Assembly (NCBI GenBank): GCA_002428015.1
Contig: DIZW01000085.1
Coordinates: forward strand, 1-38,083
DNA length: 38,083 bases
Source of the DNA: Oxalobacteraceae bacterium UBA6018
GTDB taxonomy: Bacteria > Pseudomonadota > Gammaproteobacteria > Burkholderiales > Burkholderiaceae_D
Direction: 5' to 3'
Shown here: piece by piece, positions 8,386-16,099 of the stretch
Numbering within the stretch: the stretch's first letter is position 1
Layout: every line of letters begins with the position of its first letter
Notes under the pieces: generated by a model
What the model saw: the letters and a program-made list of their open reading frames with translations, nothing else
Database searches by the model: none
What the model was told of the DNA's origin: nothing
Program-made: the position numbers and the translations under genes

Positions 8386-9996
8386 TCATTCCCATTCGAT
8401 CGTCGCCGGCGGCTTGCCCGAGATGTCGTACACCACCCGGTTAATCCCGCGCACTTCGTTGATGATCCGGTTCGACACCTTGCCCAGCAGGCTATGCGGC
8501 AGGTGCGCCCACTGCGCCGTCATGAAGTCCAGGGTCTGCACCGCGCGCAGTGCCACCACGTACTCGTAGGTACGGCCGTCGCCCATCACGCCCACCGACT
8601 TGACCGGCAGGAACACGGCGAACGCCTGGCTGGTCGCCTCGTACCAGTTCTTCGGCGCTTCGCCGGCGTCGATGCTGTCGAGCGCCGGCAATTCGCACGG
8701 CGTGTTGCGCAGCTCTTCGATGAAGATCGCGTCGGCGCGGCGCAGCAGGTCGGCGAATTCCTTGTTCACGGCACCAAGTATGCGCACGCCCAGGCCAGGG
8801 CCGGGGAATGGATGACGGTACACCATGTCGTGCGGCAGGCCGAGCGCCACGCCCAGCTTGCGCACCTCGTCCTTGAACAGTTCGCGCAGCGGCTCGAGCA
8901 GCTTGAGGTTGAGCGTTTCCGGCAGCCCGCCCACGTTGTGGTGGCTCTTGATGGTCTGGCCTTTCTTGCCCTTGCCGGCGCTCTCGATCACGTCGGGGTA
9001 GATGGTGCCCTGCGCCAGCCAGCGCGCGTTGGTCAGCTTGCCCGCTTCCTGCTGGAACACTTCGACGAACTCGCGCCCGATGATCTTGCGCTTGGCTTCC
9101 GGGTCGGCCACGCCGGCCAGGTGGCCCATGAACTGGTCTTCGGCGTCGATGCGCAGCACCTTGACGCCGAGGTTCTTGGCGAACATGTCCATCACCATTT
9201 TGCCTTCGTCCAGGCGCAGCAGGCCGTGGTCGACGAACACGCAGGTGAGCTGGTCGCCGATGGCGCGGTGGATCAGCGCGGCGGCCACGCTGGAGTCGAC
9301 CCCGCCCGACAGGCCCAGGATGACTTCGTCGCCGCCGACCTGCTCGCGGATCTTGGCGACGGCTTCGGTGATGTAGTCCGGCATGTTCCAGTCGGACTTG
9401 CAGCCGCAGATTTCATGCACGAAGCGGCCCAGGATGGCCTTGCCCTGCACGGTGTGCGTCACTTCCGGGTGGAACTGCACCGCGTAGAAGCGGCGCGCCT
9501 CGTCGGCCATGGCGGCGATCGGGCAGCTCGGGGTGTCGCCCATCAGCTTGAAGCCTGGCGGCATCTCGAGCACCTTGTCGCCGTGGCTCATCCAGACCTT
9601 CAGCATGCCGTGGCCTTCGTCGGTGACGAAGTCGTTGATGCCCTTGAGTAGCGCCGTATGGGAGCGCGCGCGCACCTCGGCGTAACCGAATTCACGCACC
9701 AGTCCGTTCTCGACCTTGCCGCCCAGCTGCTGGGCCATGGTCTGCATGCCGTAGCAGATGCCCAGCACCGGCACGCCCAGCTCGAACACGGCTTGCGGGG
9801 CGCGCGGGGCGTCGCCTTCCAGGGTGGAACTGTGGCTGCCCGACAGGATCACGCCGGCGGCACCGTAGTTGCGCACGAACTCGTCGCTGACGTCGTAGGG
9901 GAACACCTCCGAGAACACGCCGGCGTCGCGCACGCGGCGGGCGATCAGTTGGGTGACTTGGGAACCGAAATCGAGAATGAGGATTTTTGAGTGCAT
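8386..9996 (-). CDS. guaA: GMP synthase (glutamine-hydrolysing)
   Basis: 536 residues, the normal length. It converts XMP to GMP with ATP and glutamine, the last step of guanine nucleotide synthesis, in the cytosol. The N-terminal class I amidotransferase domain carries the nucleophile Cys81 (GICYGMQ) and the His176/Glu178 pair (FHPE). The ATP pyrophosphatase domain has the PP-loop SGGVDSS at 230-236. The C-terminal dimerisation domain ends with the typical PPATIEWE. It lies 87 bp downstream of guaB in the same direction. Its 3' end is a well-known island insertion site, and an integrase remnant sits just beyond it; the C-terminus is intact. Confidence 0.98.
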   Translation of the reverse strand: MHSKILILDFGSQVTQLIARRVRDAGVFSEVFPYDVSDEFVRNYGAAGVILSGSHSSTLEGDAPRAPQAVFELGVPVLGICYGMQTMAQQLGGKVENGLVREFGYAEVRARSHTALLKGINDFVTDEGHGMLKVWMSHGDKVLEMPPGFKLMGDTPSCPIAAMADEARRFYAVQFHPEVTHTVQGKAILGRFVHEICGCKSDWNMPDYITEAVAKIREQVGGDEVILGLSGGVDSSVAAALIHRAIGDQLTCVFVDHGLLRLDEGKMVMDMFAKNLGVKVLRIDAEDQFMGHLAGVADPEAKRKIIGREFVEVFQQEAGKLTNARWLAQGTIYPDVIESAGKGKKGQTIKSHHNVGGLPETLNLKLLEPLRELFKDEVRKLGVALGLPHDMVYRHPFPGPGLGVRILGAVNKEFADLLRRADAIFIEELRNTPCELPALDSIDAGEAPKNWYEATSQAFAVFLPVKSVGVMGDGRTYEYVVALRAVQTLDFMTAQWAHLPHSLLGKVSNRIINEVRGINRVVYDISGKPPATIEWE

Positions 9997-10042
9997 GGGA
10001 GCGCTTGAGAGAAAGGACTTGAATCGGACTGCCGGATAGAAA

Positions 10043-10065
10043 ACGCGGCGAACTGGTCGCCGCGT
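10043..10065 (-). promoter_or_regulatory. Hairpin in the guaB-guaA intergenic gap
   Basis: Perfect 9-bp GC-rich inverted repeat (10043-10051 with 10057-10065, 5-base loop), followed on the minus strand by TTTTCT. It has the form of a weak intrinsic terminator or mRNA-stabilising hairpin between guaB and guaA, and could lower guaA transcription relative to guaB. Function is inferred from structure. Confidence 0.55.
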
Positions 10066-10083
10066 CTTGTTGCCTGCGTGGTG

Positions 10084-11544
10084 TTACTCGGAGCGGTAGT
10101 TCGGCGCTTCCTTGGTGATCTGCACGTCGTGCACGTGCGACTCGCGCATGCCGGCCGAGGTGATCTCCACGAATTCAGCCTTCTCGCGCAGCTCGTCGAT
10201 CGAGGCGCAGCCGCAGTAGCCCATCGACTGGCGCACGCCGCCCACGAGCTGGTAGATGATCGCCAGCACGCTGCCCTTGTAGGCGACGCGGCCTTCGATA
10301 CCTTCCGGAACGAACTTGTCGGCCTTGCTCGAGGCGTCCTGGAAGTAACGGTCAGCCGAGCCGTCCGCCATCGCGCCCAGCGAACCCATGCCGCGGTACG
10401 ATTTGTAGCTGCGGCCCTGGTACAGGATCACTTCGCCCGGCGCTTCTTCGGTGCCGGCGAACATGGAACCCATCATCACGGTCGAGGCGCCGGCGGCCAG
10501 CGCCTTGGAAATATCGCCGGAGAAGCGGATGCCGCCGTCGGCGATGCATGGCACGCCGGTGCCTTCCAGGGCCTTGGCCACGTTGGAGATGGCGGTGATC
10601 TGGGGCACGCCGACGCCGGCCACGATGCGCGTGGTGCAGATGGAGCCGGGGCCGATGCCGACCTTGACGGCGTCGGCACCATGCTCGACCAGCGCGCGCG
10701 CGGCGGCCGCGGTGGCGATGTTGCCGCCGACGACGTCAACGTGCGGGAACTTGGTCTTGATCCATTTCACGCGGTCAAGAATGCCCTGGGAGTGGCCGTG
10801 GGCGGTGTCGACCACCAGCACGTCCACGCCGGCGGCCACCAGCAACTCGATGCGCTCCTCGTCGCGCGCGCTCACGCCCACGGCCGCGCCCACAATCAGC
10901 TTGCCCTGGGCGTCCTTGGACGCGAACGGGTGCTCGTGCGATTTCTGGATGTCCTTGACGGTGATGAGGCCGCGCAGCTCGAAAGCGTCGTTGACGACCA
11001 GCACGCGCTCGAGGCGGTGCTTGTTCATCAGGCGCTTCGCTTCGATCGGATCGGCGTCTTCCTTGACGTACACGAGCTTTTCGCGCGGGGTCATCTTGGC
11101 GCGCGCCTCGGCGTCGAGCTCTTCTTCAAAACGCAGGTCACGGTTGGTAATGATGCCAACCACGGTCTTGCCTTCCACCACGGGGAAGCCGCTGATGCCA
11201 TACTGCTCGGTCAGGGCGATCACGTCGCGGATCTTCATGGTCGGCGGAATCGTGATTGGGTCGCGCAACACGCCGGCCTCAAAACGCTTCACGCGCGCTA
11301 CTTCGCGGGCCTGGTCCTTGGGGGCGAGATTCTTGTGAATGATCCCGATGCCGCCTTCCTGTGCCATGGCGATGGCCAGACGCGCCTCGGTGACGGTATC
11401 CATCGCCGCGGACAGCAAGGGAATGTTCAACGAGATATTGCGAGTCAGTTTGGTCTTGAGGGAGGTGTCGGCTGGCAGGACGTTCGAATAAGCCGGGACG
11501 AGCAGCACATCATCGAACGTGAGTGCTTTTTGAAGTAGACGCAT
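10084..11544 (-). CDS. guaB: Inosine-5'-monophosphate dehydrogenase
   Basis: 486 residues, full length. It oxidises IMP to XMP with NAD+, the rate-limiting step toward guanine nucleotides. The (beta/alpha)8 barrel is split by a pair of CBS domains at about residues 95-205. The phosphate-binding and catalytic loop GPGSICTTR places the active-site cysteine at 303; NGGIR-type sequence appears as ADGGIRFSGD. The C-terminal flap region ends near SAGMRESHVHDV. An AGGA ribosome site sits 8 nt before the ATG. It heads the guaB-guaA operon; the product XMP is the substrate of the next gene. Confidence 0.98.
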   Translation of the reverse strand: MRLLQKALTFDDVLLVPAYSNVLPADTSLKTKLTRNISLNIPLLSAAMDTVTEARLAIAMAQEGGIGIIHKNLAPKDQAREVARVKRFEAGVLRDPITIPPTMKIRDVIALTEQYGISGFPVVEGKTVVGIITNRDLRFEEELDAEARAKMTPREKLVYVKEDADPIEAKRLMNKHRLERVLVVNDAFELRGLITVKDIQKSHEHPFASKDAQGKLIVGAAVGVSARDEERIELLVAAGVDVLVVDTAHGHSQGILDRVKWIKTKFPHVDVVGGNIATAAAARALVEHGADAVKVGIGPGSICTTRIVAGVGVPQITAISNVAKALEGTGVPCIADGGIRFSGDISKALAAGASTVMMGSMFAGTEEAPGEVILYQGRSYKSYRGMGSLGAMADGSADRYFQDASSKADKFVPEGIEGRVAYKGSVLAIIYQLVGGVRQSMGYCGCASIDELREKAEFVEITSAGMRESHVHDVQITKEAPNYRSE

Positions 11545-11571
11545 AGCATTTTCCTATTGGCGCAAAAGCGA

Positions 11572-11577
11572 ATTATA
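11572..11577 (-). promoter_or_regulatory. Probable promoter -10 box of guaB-guaA
   Basis: A perfect TATAAT on the minus strand, 27 bp before the guaB ATG, which would give a short leader of about 20 nt. A convincing -35 box is not visible at 17 bp spacing (GAGACG), so an activator or an extended contact may be needed. Confidence 0.5.
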
Positions 11578-11696
11578 CAGAAGTTCCCGGCTTTCGTCTC
11601 TAAACCGCCTCAAAATGCCCAGTTTTCGACGTGCCGCGTTGACAGCCCGCTGGAAACATGGCGAAATCGGAAGTTGATGACACAAGGAAACATACC

Positions 11697-12215
11697 ATGA
11701 AGCAGTTCAACCGCAGGCTCATCGTGAGCGCCATGCTGGGCTTGTTTGCCTCGCTGGCCCAGGCGCAATACATGTGGATCGACGAGAAAGGCCTCAAGCA
11801 GTTGTCGGACCGCCCTCCGCCACCATCGACTCCCGCGAAAAATATCCTCAAGCAGCCCCACGGCGCGCCGGCACCGGTCCAGATTGCACCGGCCGACAGC
11901 GCCGCCGGCCCGGCGGCATCCGCGGCGTCGGCGGCGGCGTCGGCCAGCGCCCCGCCCACCCTGGCCGAGCGCAACGCCGATTTCCGCAAGCGCGCGGAAG
12001 AAAAAGCGGAAAAGGATCAGAAAGCGGCCGAGGAAGCCCGCCAGAAGGCCGCGCGCAAGGAAAATTGCGTGGCTGCGCGCCAGTACAAGGCCCAGCTCGA
12101 TTCCGGCCAGCGCATCGGCGTGATGTCCCCGAACGGCGAGCAGGGCTTCATGGGCGACGCGGAGCGGGCCCAGCGTTCGGCCCAGGCGGCGCGCGTGCTC
12201 AACGACTGCCGGTAA
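11697..12215 (+). CDS. Secreted DUF4124-like protein
   Basis: 172 residues. The start is the ATG at 11697 with AAGGAA 8 nt upstream; it begins with a signal peptide (MKQFNRRLIVSAMLGLFASL, cleavage after AQA), so the product is periplasmic. The segment YMWIDEKGLKQLSDRPPPP matches the DUF4124 type (a short Y/W-x-DxxG-xxx-SDxPPP motif), found in small envelope proteins of beta- and gammaproteobacteria; the function is unknown. The middle is an Ala/Ser/Pro linker (about 65-90), followed by a charged helical stretch rich in Glu/Lys/Ala (about 95-130). The C-terminus holds two of the three cysteines. It is divergent from guaB and convergent with rnfH. Confidence 0.85.
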   Translation: MKQFNRRLIVSAMLGLFASLAQAQYMWIDEKGLKQLSDRPPPPSTPAKNILKQPHGAPAPVQIAPADSAAGPAASAASAAASASAPPTLAERNADFRKRAEEKAEKDQKAAEEARQKAARKENCVAARQYKAQLDSGQRIGVMSPNGEQGFMGDAERAQRSAQAARVLNDCR

Positions 12216-12264
12216 GGTCCAGGGAGCCCTCGCCGCCCGCCCTGCAGGCCGCCAGGGCCCGTCC

Positions 12265-12561
12265 TTAGGCCTTGACGGCCTTCTTGTCGGCCCGCTTGCG
12301 GCGCGATTCCTTGGGGTCGGCCACGAGGGGCCGGTAAATCTCGATGCGGTCGCCCTTGCGTAGCACGGTGTCGAGCGCCTTTTTCTTACCGTACAAGCCG
12401 ACCGGCTGGGTCGCCAGGTCGATGCCCGGAATATCGTCCAGCACCCCGCTGCGCGCGATGGCCTGCTCGATGGTCGTTCCAACCGGCACGGCCACCTCGC
12501 GGAAATACTCTCGCAGGGCGGTCGCGTAGCAGACCTGGACTTGGATCAGCTCAGCTGCCAT
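12265..12561 (-). CDS. rnfH: RnfH family protein (UPF0125), ubiquitin-like fold
   Basis: 98 residues. The family is recognised by the N-terminal IQVQVCYATALREYFREVAV and by the segment GIDLATQPVGLYGKKKALDTV followed by LRKGDRIEIYRPLVADPKE. RnfH proteins have a beta-grasp fold and usually travel with ratA and smpB; their molecular role is not settled. The start at 12561 lies inside the end of ratA (11-nt overlap), so the two are co-transcribed and probably coupled. The C-terminus is a basic tail (RRKRADKKAVKA). Confidence 0.92.
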   Translation of the reverse strand: MAAELIQVQVCYATALREYFREVAVPVGTTIEQAIARSGVLDDIPGIDLATQPVGLYGKKKALDTVLRKGDRIEIYRPLVADPKESRRKRADKKAVKA

Positions 12562-12985
12562 ACACTGTTTCGGCCCGCTTGCAGAACGAATCGACCATGC
12601 TGTTGGCGATCATCCCGAACACCGGGCCGATCAGTTGCTCGAGCAACATGCTGGAAAACTCGTAGCGCAGGTCGAATTCCACCTTGCAGGCGTCCGCCCG
12701 CAAGGCCTTGAAAGTCCAGGTACCATCCATCACCTTGAACGGGCCGTCGACGAGCTTCATGGTCATCTGCGAGGGCCGCGTGTTATGGTTGCGGGTGGTA
12801 AAACTTTGCTTGACGCCATGGAAGGCGATCGCCAGGCAGGCCACCAAGGTGTCGTCGCTGCGTTCCATCACCTTGACGCCCCCGCACCAGGGCAGGAATT
12901 TGGGATAGTTTTCGACGCTGGCGACCAGGTCGAACATTTGTTCGGCGCTATACCCGAGGAATACTGTTTTGTGCACGACTGCCAT
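12551..12985 (-). CDS. ratA: RatA/START-domain (Coq10-like) protein
   Basis: 144 residues of a polyketide-cyclase/START fold: MAVVHKTVFLGYSAEQMFDLV, then VENYPKFLPWCGGVKV, and the C-terminal helix QLIGPVFGMIANSMVDSFCKRA. In E. coli RatA was described as a toxin that blocks 70S ribosome assembly, while homologues resemble the ubiquinone-binding chaperone Coq10. The true role here is open. It is divergent from smpB (81-bp shared upstream region) and overlaps rnfH, the conserved arrangement smpB / ratA-rnfH. The start ATG at 12985 fits the family. Confidence 0.9.
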   Translation of the reverse strand: MAVVHKTVFLGYSAEQMFDLVASVENYPKFLPWCGGVKVMERSDDTLVACLAIAFHGVKQSFTTRNHNTRPSQMTMKLVDGPFKVMDGTWTFKALRADACKVEFDLRYEFSSMLLEQLIGPVFGMIANSMVDSFCKRAETVYGS

Positions 12986-13066
12986 TAATCAACCGTTTGC
13001 TATGATGTTGGATTGTTCACTTGTGAGCATCATTAGTTTAACCGACCCGCGCCATTTAGACATTTC

Positions 13067-13516
13067 ATGAGCATTGTTGACAACAGAAAAGCATTTCACG
13101 ACTACTTCATCGAGGACCGGTACGAGGCCGGCATCGTGCTCGAAGGGTGGGAAGTCAAGGCCATTCGCGAATCGCGCGTGCAGATCAAGGAGGCCTACGT
13201 GGTCGTGCGCGGGGACGAGCTGTTCCTGTTCGGCGCCCACGTCAGCGCGCTGGCGACCGCTTCCGCCTTCACCCATCCGGACGCCGTGCGCACCCGCAAG
13301 CTGCTGCTGCATCGCGCGGAAGTGGACAAACTGATCGGCAAGGTCGAGCGCTCCGGCTACACGCTCGTGCCGATCAACCTGCACTACAAGGGCGGACGGG
13401 TGAAGTGCGAAATCGGCCTGGCCAAGGGCAAGAAGCAACACGACAAGCGCAACACCGAGAAAGAACGCGACACCAAGCGCGAAGTGGCCGCCGCCATGAA
13501 GGTCCACCGGCGTTAG
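13067..13516 (+). CDS. smpB: SsrA-binding protein SmpB
   Basis: 149 residues, typical length. It binds tmRNA and delivers it to stalled ribosomes for trans-translation. The OB-fold is visible: NRKAFHDYFIEDRYEAGIVL, GWEVKAIRESRVQIKEAYV, and RKLLLHRAEVDKLIGKVERSG. The C-terminal tail is basic (KGKKQHDKRNTEKERDTKRE to KVHRR) and inserts into the mRNA channel in known structures. tmRNA itself is not in this window. The stop lies 19 bp from the stop of the convergent exporter gene, with no obvious terminator between. Confidence 0.97.
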   Translation: MSIVDNRKAFHDYFIEDRYEAGIVLEGWEVKAIRESRVQIKEAYVVVRGDELFLFGAHVSALATASAFTHPDAVRTRKLLLHRAEVDKLIGKVERSGYTLVPINLHYKGGRVKCEIGLAKGKKQHDKRNTEKERDTKREVAAAMKVHRR

Positions 13517-13535
13517 AATCCAACTGCGCTCGTGC

Positions 13536-14744
13536 TTACACGGCCGACTCCGGGGACGGCTGCGCGGCCGCCCCCGTGAGCAAACTCAGGCGCCAGCATG
13601 CGAAGCTGAGCGTCATTCCGCCCAGCACCCCACACGCGAGCTTGAAGGCGCTGTCGAACAGCAGCGGCGCCACCAGGCCCGACACCAGCGCGAACGCCAT
13701 CATCTGGATAAACGACAGCAAGGACGAGGCCAACCCGCGATTGCTGGGGAATAGCGCCAGCGCGCCCACCTGGATGGCCGGCATCGCCACCGCCAGGCCG
13801 AAGGTGTAGATCATCAAAGGCAGCACGGCCCACGGCACCTGCGCCACGAACAGGCGCGTATAGCCCACGTTGAGCAGCGCGGCCGCGGCCATGGTGCCGA
13901 AGCCGATCCACGTCATGCGCGCCGGGCCGAGCCGCGCGGCCGCCTTGCCGCCCCAGGCCGAGCCCAGCACCATGCCGCTGATCAGGGGAATGAACATCCA
14001 CGCGAAGGCGGTCTCGGGCAGGTGCAGGATATCCATGACGAAATGCGCCGCCGAGCCGATGTACAGCGACAGGCCGCCGAAGGCCATGCCGACCGCCAGC
14101 GACAACAGCAGGAAGCGCGGATGGCGCAGCACCATCAGGTAGTTGCGGGCGATGGCGATGCCGTGGAAGGCGTGGCGCTGTTCGCGCGGCAGGCTCTCCG
14201 GCAAGCCGCGGTACACCAGCGCGATCATCAGGGCGCCGAAGCAGGTCAGGAACACGAAGGTGGAGCGCCAGCCGAAGGTCACGTGCAGCCAGCCGCCCAG
14301 CACGGGCGCGATGGCCGGCGCCAGGCCGAACACCATCATGATGTGCGACATCACCTTCTGCGCGTGCGCCTGGTCGTGCGAGAAACGGTCCTGCACGATC
14401 GCCTGGCCGATCACCGAGCCGGCGCCGGCGGCCAGCCCCTGCAACGCGCGGCAGGCCAGCAGCGCGCCGAAGGTGGGGGCGAACACGGCGCCCAGCGAGG
14501 CGCAGGTGTACACCGTCAGCGCTGCCAGGATCACCGGGCGCCGCCCGAAGGAGTCCGACAGGGTGCCGTAGAACAGCATCATGAAGGCGAACATGAACAG
14601 GAACACGGACAGGGTTTGCTGCACCGCCAGCGGGCCGACCGCGAACTCGCGGCCGATGGCGGGAATCGACGGCAGATAGGTGTCGATCGCGAGCGCGCCG
14701 ACCATGCCGAGACAAGCCAGAATTACCGTCAACAAACGCTGCAT
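13536..14744 (-). CDS. Bcr/CflA family multidrug efflux transporter (MFS)
   Basis: 402 residues with twelve predicted membrane helices, the normal size for proton-driven Bcr/CflA exporters (bicyclomycin, chloramphenicol and similar drugs). Family features: the start RLLTVILACLGMVGALAIDTYLPSIPAI, MFS motif A as GTLSDSFGRRPVIL, and the loop VIGQAIVQDRF. I chose the ATG at 14744 because it has GGGGGA about 7 nt upstream and starts right at the first helix; an in-frame start at 14837 would add 31 unlikely residues. Substrate cannot be read from sequence. It is downstream of the signal peptidase gene by about 160 bp. Confidence 0.92.
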   Translation of the reverse strand: MQRLLTVILACLGMVGALAIDTYLPSIPAIGREFAVGPLAVQQTLSVFLFMFAFMMLFYGTLSDSFGRRPVILAALTVYTCASLGAVFAPTFGALLACRALQGLAAGAGSVIGQAIVQDRFSHDQAHAQKVMSHIMMVFGLAPAIAPVLGGWLHVTFGWRSTFVFLTCFGALMIALVYRGLPESLPREQRHAFHGIAIARNYLMVLRHPRFLLLSLAVGMAFGGLSLYIGSAAHFVMDILHLPETAFAWMFIPLISGMVLGSAWGGKAAARLGPARMTWIGFGTMAAAALLNVGYTRLFVAQVPWAVLPLMIYTFGLAVAMPAIQVGALALFPSNRGLASSLLSFIQMMAFALVSGLVAPLLFDSAFKLACGVLGGMTLSFACWRLSLLTGAAAQPSPESAV

Positions 14745-14905
14745 GCACCAATCCCCCATGTCCCGCCGCGGCGGCCGCACCATGCGGCGCCGGGCTGGGC
14801 ATTTTACCGGGATTTGCAAATCGGCATACGCCGCCAACCAGGCTGCCGGCCGGCTACCGAAGCGCTACGGAGCGGCTGCGGCAACTGGGTGCGCAGCCGG
14901 GAAGG

Positions 14906-15574
14906 CTAGCGCATGGCCATGCCGAAGCGCTCCAGGCGCGGCTTCCAGTTGCCCATGATGTCGGCCGAGACCAGCACCCGCACCGCGCGGCCAATCAGCA
15001 GATTGCGCGGCACCAGGCCGATGTAGCGCGAGTCGGCGCTGTTGTCGCGATTGTCTCCCAGCATCAGATACTGGTCGGCGGGAATCCGCACCGGGCCAAA
15101 ATTGCGGCGCGCCTCGCGCTCCGGCATGACCTGGATCAGGTGCGGCCGGCCATACACGGTTTCGCTGTAGCGCGAGGCCGCCACGACGGCCGTGTCGTCC
15201 ACCAGGTCGGTCCCCTGCCCGGCCGCCACGTAGCCGGCCGGCTTGCCGTTGATGATGAGCCGCTCGTTGCGCATTTCGACCACGTCGCCGGGCACGGCGA
15301 TCAGGCGCTTGATCAGCCGCGTGCCGTCCGCCGGCGAGGAGAAGGTCACCACGTCGCCACGTTGCGGCTCGCCGGTGTGGGCCAGCACCACGTCGGTGAG
15401 CGGCACCTTGACGTTGAAGGCGAGCCGGTTGACGAACACCACATCGCCTTCGAGCAGGTTGGGATGCATCGAGCTCGACGGGATCGGGTTCCAGTCTGCC
15501 ACGGCCGTCCGGAAGATCCCGAACAGGAACAAAAACGCCAGGAAGCCTTTGTTTTCGCGCAGCAGATTTTTCAT
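14906..15574 (-). CDS. lepB: Signal peptidase I (S26 family), compact form
   Basis: 222 residues. One N-terminal membrane helix (about 10-27), then the catalytic domain facing the periplasm. The nucleophile is Ser35 (IPSSSMHPNL) and the general base is Lys89 (TRLIKRLIAVPGD). Box E reads GDNRDNSADSR at 173-183. It removes signal peptides from exported proteins. It is shorter than the main LepB of related bacteria, which has two or three helices and normally sits beside lepA and rnc, so this may be a second, specialised enzyme. The longer open frame to 15826 starts with TTG and overlaps the upstream gene; the ATG at 15574 fits the family start. Confidence 0.93.
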   Translation of the reverse strand: MKNLLRENKGFLAFLFLFGIFRTAVADWNPIPSSSMHPNLLEGDVVFVNRLAFNVKVPLTDVVLAHTGEPQRGDVVTFSSPADGTRLIKRLIAVPGDVVEMRNERLIINGKPAGYVAAGQGTDLVDDTAVVAASRYSETVYGRPHLIQVMPEREARRNFGPVRIPADQYLMLGDNRDNSADSRYIGLVPRNLLIGRAVRVLVSADIMGNWKPRLERFGMAMR

Positions 15575-15651
15575 GGTGAGCTCTTTCGGTGGGTAGCGGT
15601 GTTCAGCTGGTTGGAATGTCAACACATTACACAGCCAGACTTTGAACAGAC

Positions 15652-16044
15652 TTAACCGGCGACGATCGCGCCCACGATGGCGCTGCCCACGCTCACGGCG
15701 AGCATCAGCGCCATGAAACCCACGTAACGCAGCACGGCGCGCCCCTTTTCGCCGCTCGGGCGGCTGCGCACCAGGTAGAAAGGCACGGCGACGATCGAGA
15801 GCACCAGGATGGCGATGCTCATCCAACGCTTGCGCTCAAAGCCCACCGCCTCGCTGTCGCGGCAATACCAGCTGAACATGGCGTAGCTCAGCAAGACGTC
15901 CAGCACCAGGCTCAACAAGGCCGGGTCGGTGCCGGCCGCCGTGGCCGTATAGCCGGCGACCAGCCCGGTGAAGGCGGTCAGGCCGGCCAGTATCCACAGC
16001 CAACGGCGTGGATTGGGTGCTTCCATTGCATGGGCGAGGTCCAA
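15652..16044 (-). CDS. Small four-helix membrane protein, unknown function
   Basis: 130 residues with about four hydrophobic helices (roughly 15-37, 43-60, 74-92, 106-128) and a positively charged loop RSRPSGEKGRAVLRYV between the third and fourth. I do not recognise the family. The start is a TTG at 16044, supported by AGGAG (16051-16055) six nt upstream; a Met at residue 7 is the alternative. It is 77 bp upstream of the signal peptidase gene on the same strand and probably co-transcribed with it. Confidence 0.75.
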   Translation of the reverse strand: MDLAHAMEAPNPRRWLWILAGLTAFTGLVAGYTATAAGTDPALLSLVLDVLLSYAMFSWYCRDSEAVGFERKRWMSIAILVLSIVAVPFYLVRSRPSGEKGRAVLRYVGFMALMLAVSVGSAIVGAIVAG

Positions 16045-16099
16045 GGCTTACTCCTTTTTTTAGGTGACACGGGCGCTGTTGTTTAAGTCTAGCATGCGC

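Noticed and set aside
8251..9651. A 466-codon plus-strand open frame opposite guaA
   Set aside because: Antisense of a confident GMP synthase gene; no ribosome site and no recognisable domain.
10078..11538. A 486-codon plus-strand frame opposite guaB
   Set aside because: Mirrors guaB exactly in extent; shadow.
11639..11665. TTGACA at 11639 as promoter of the DUF4124-like gene
   Set aside because: No acceptable -10 box at 16-18 bp (CGAAAT at 17 bp).
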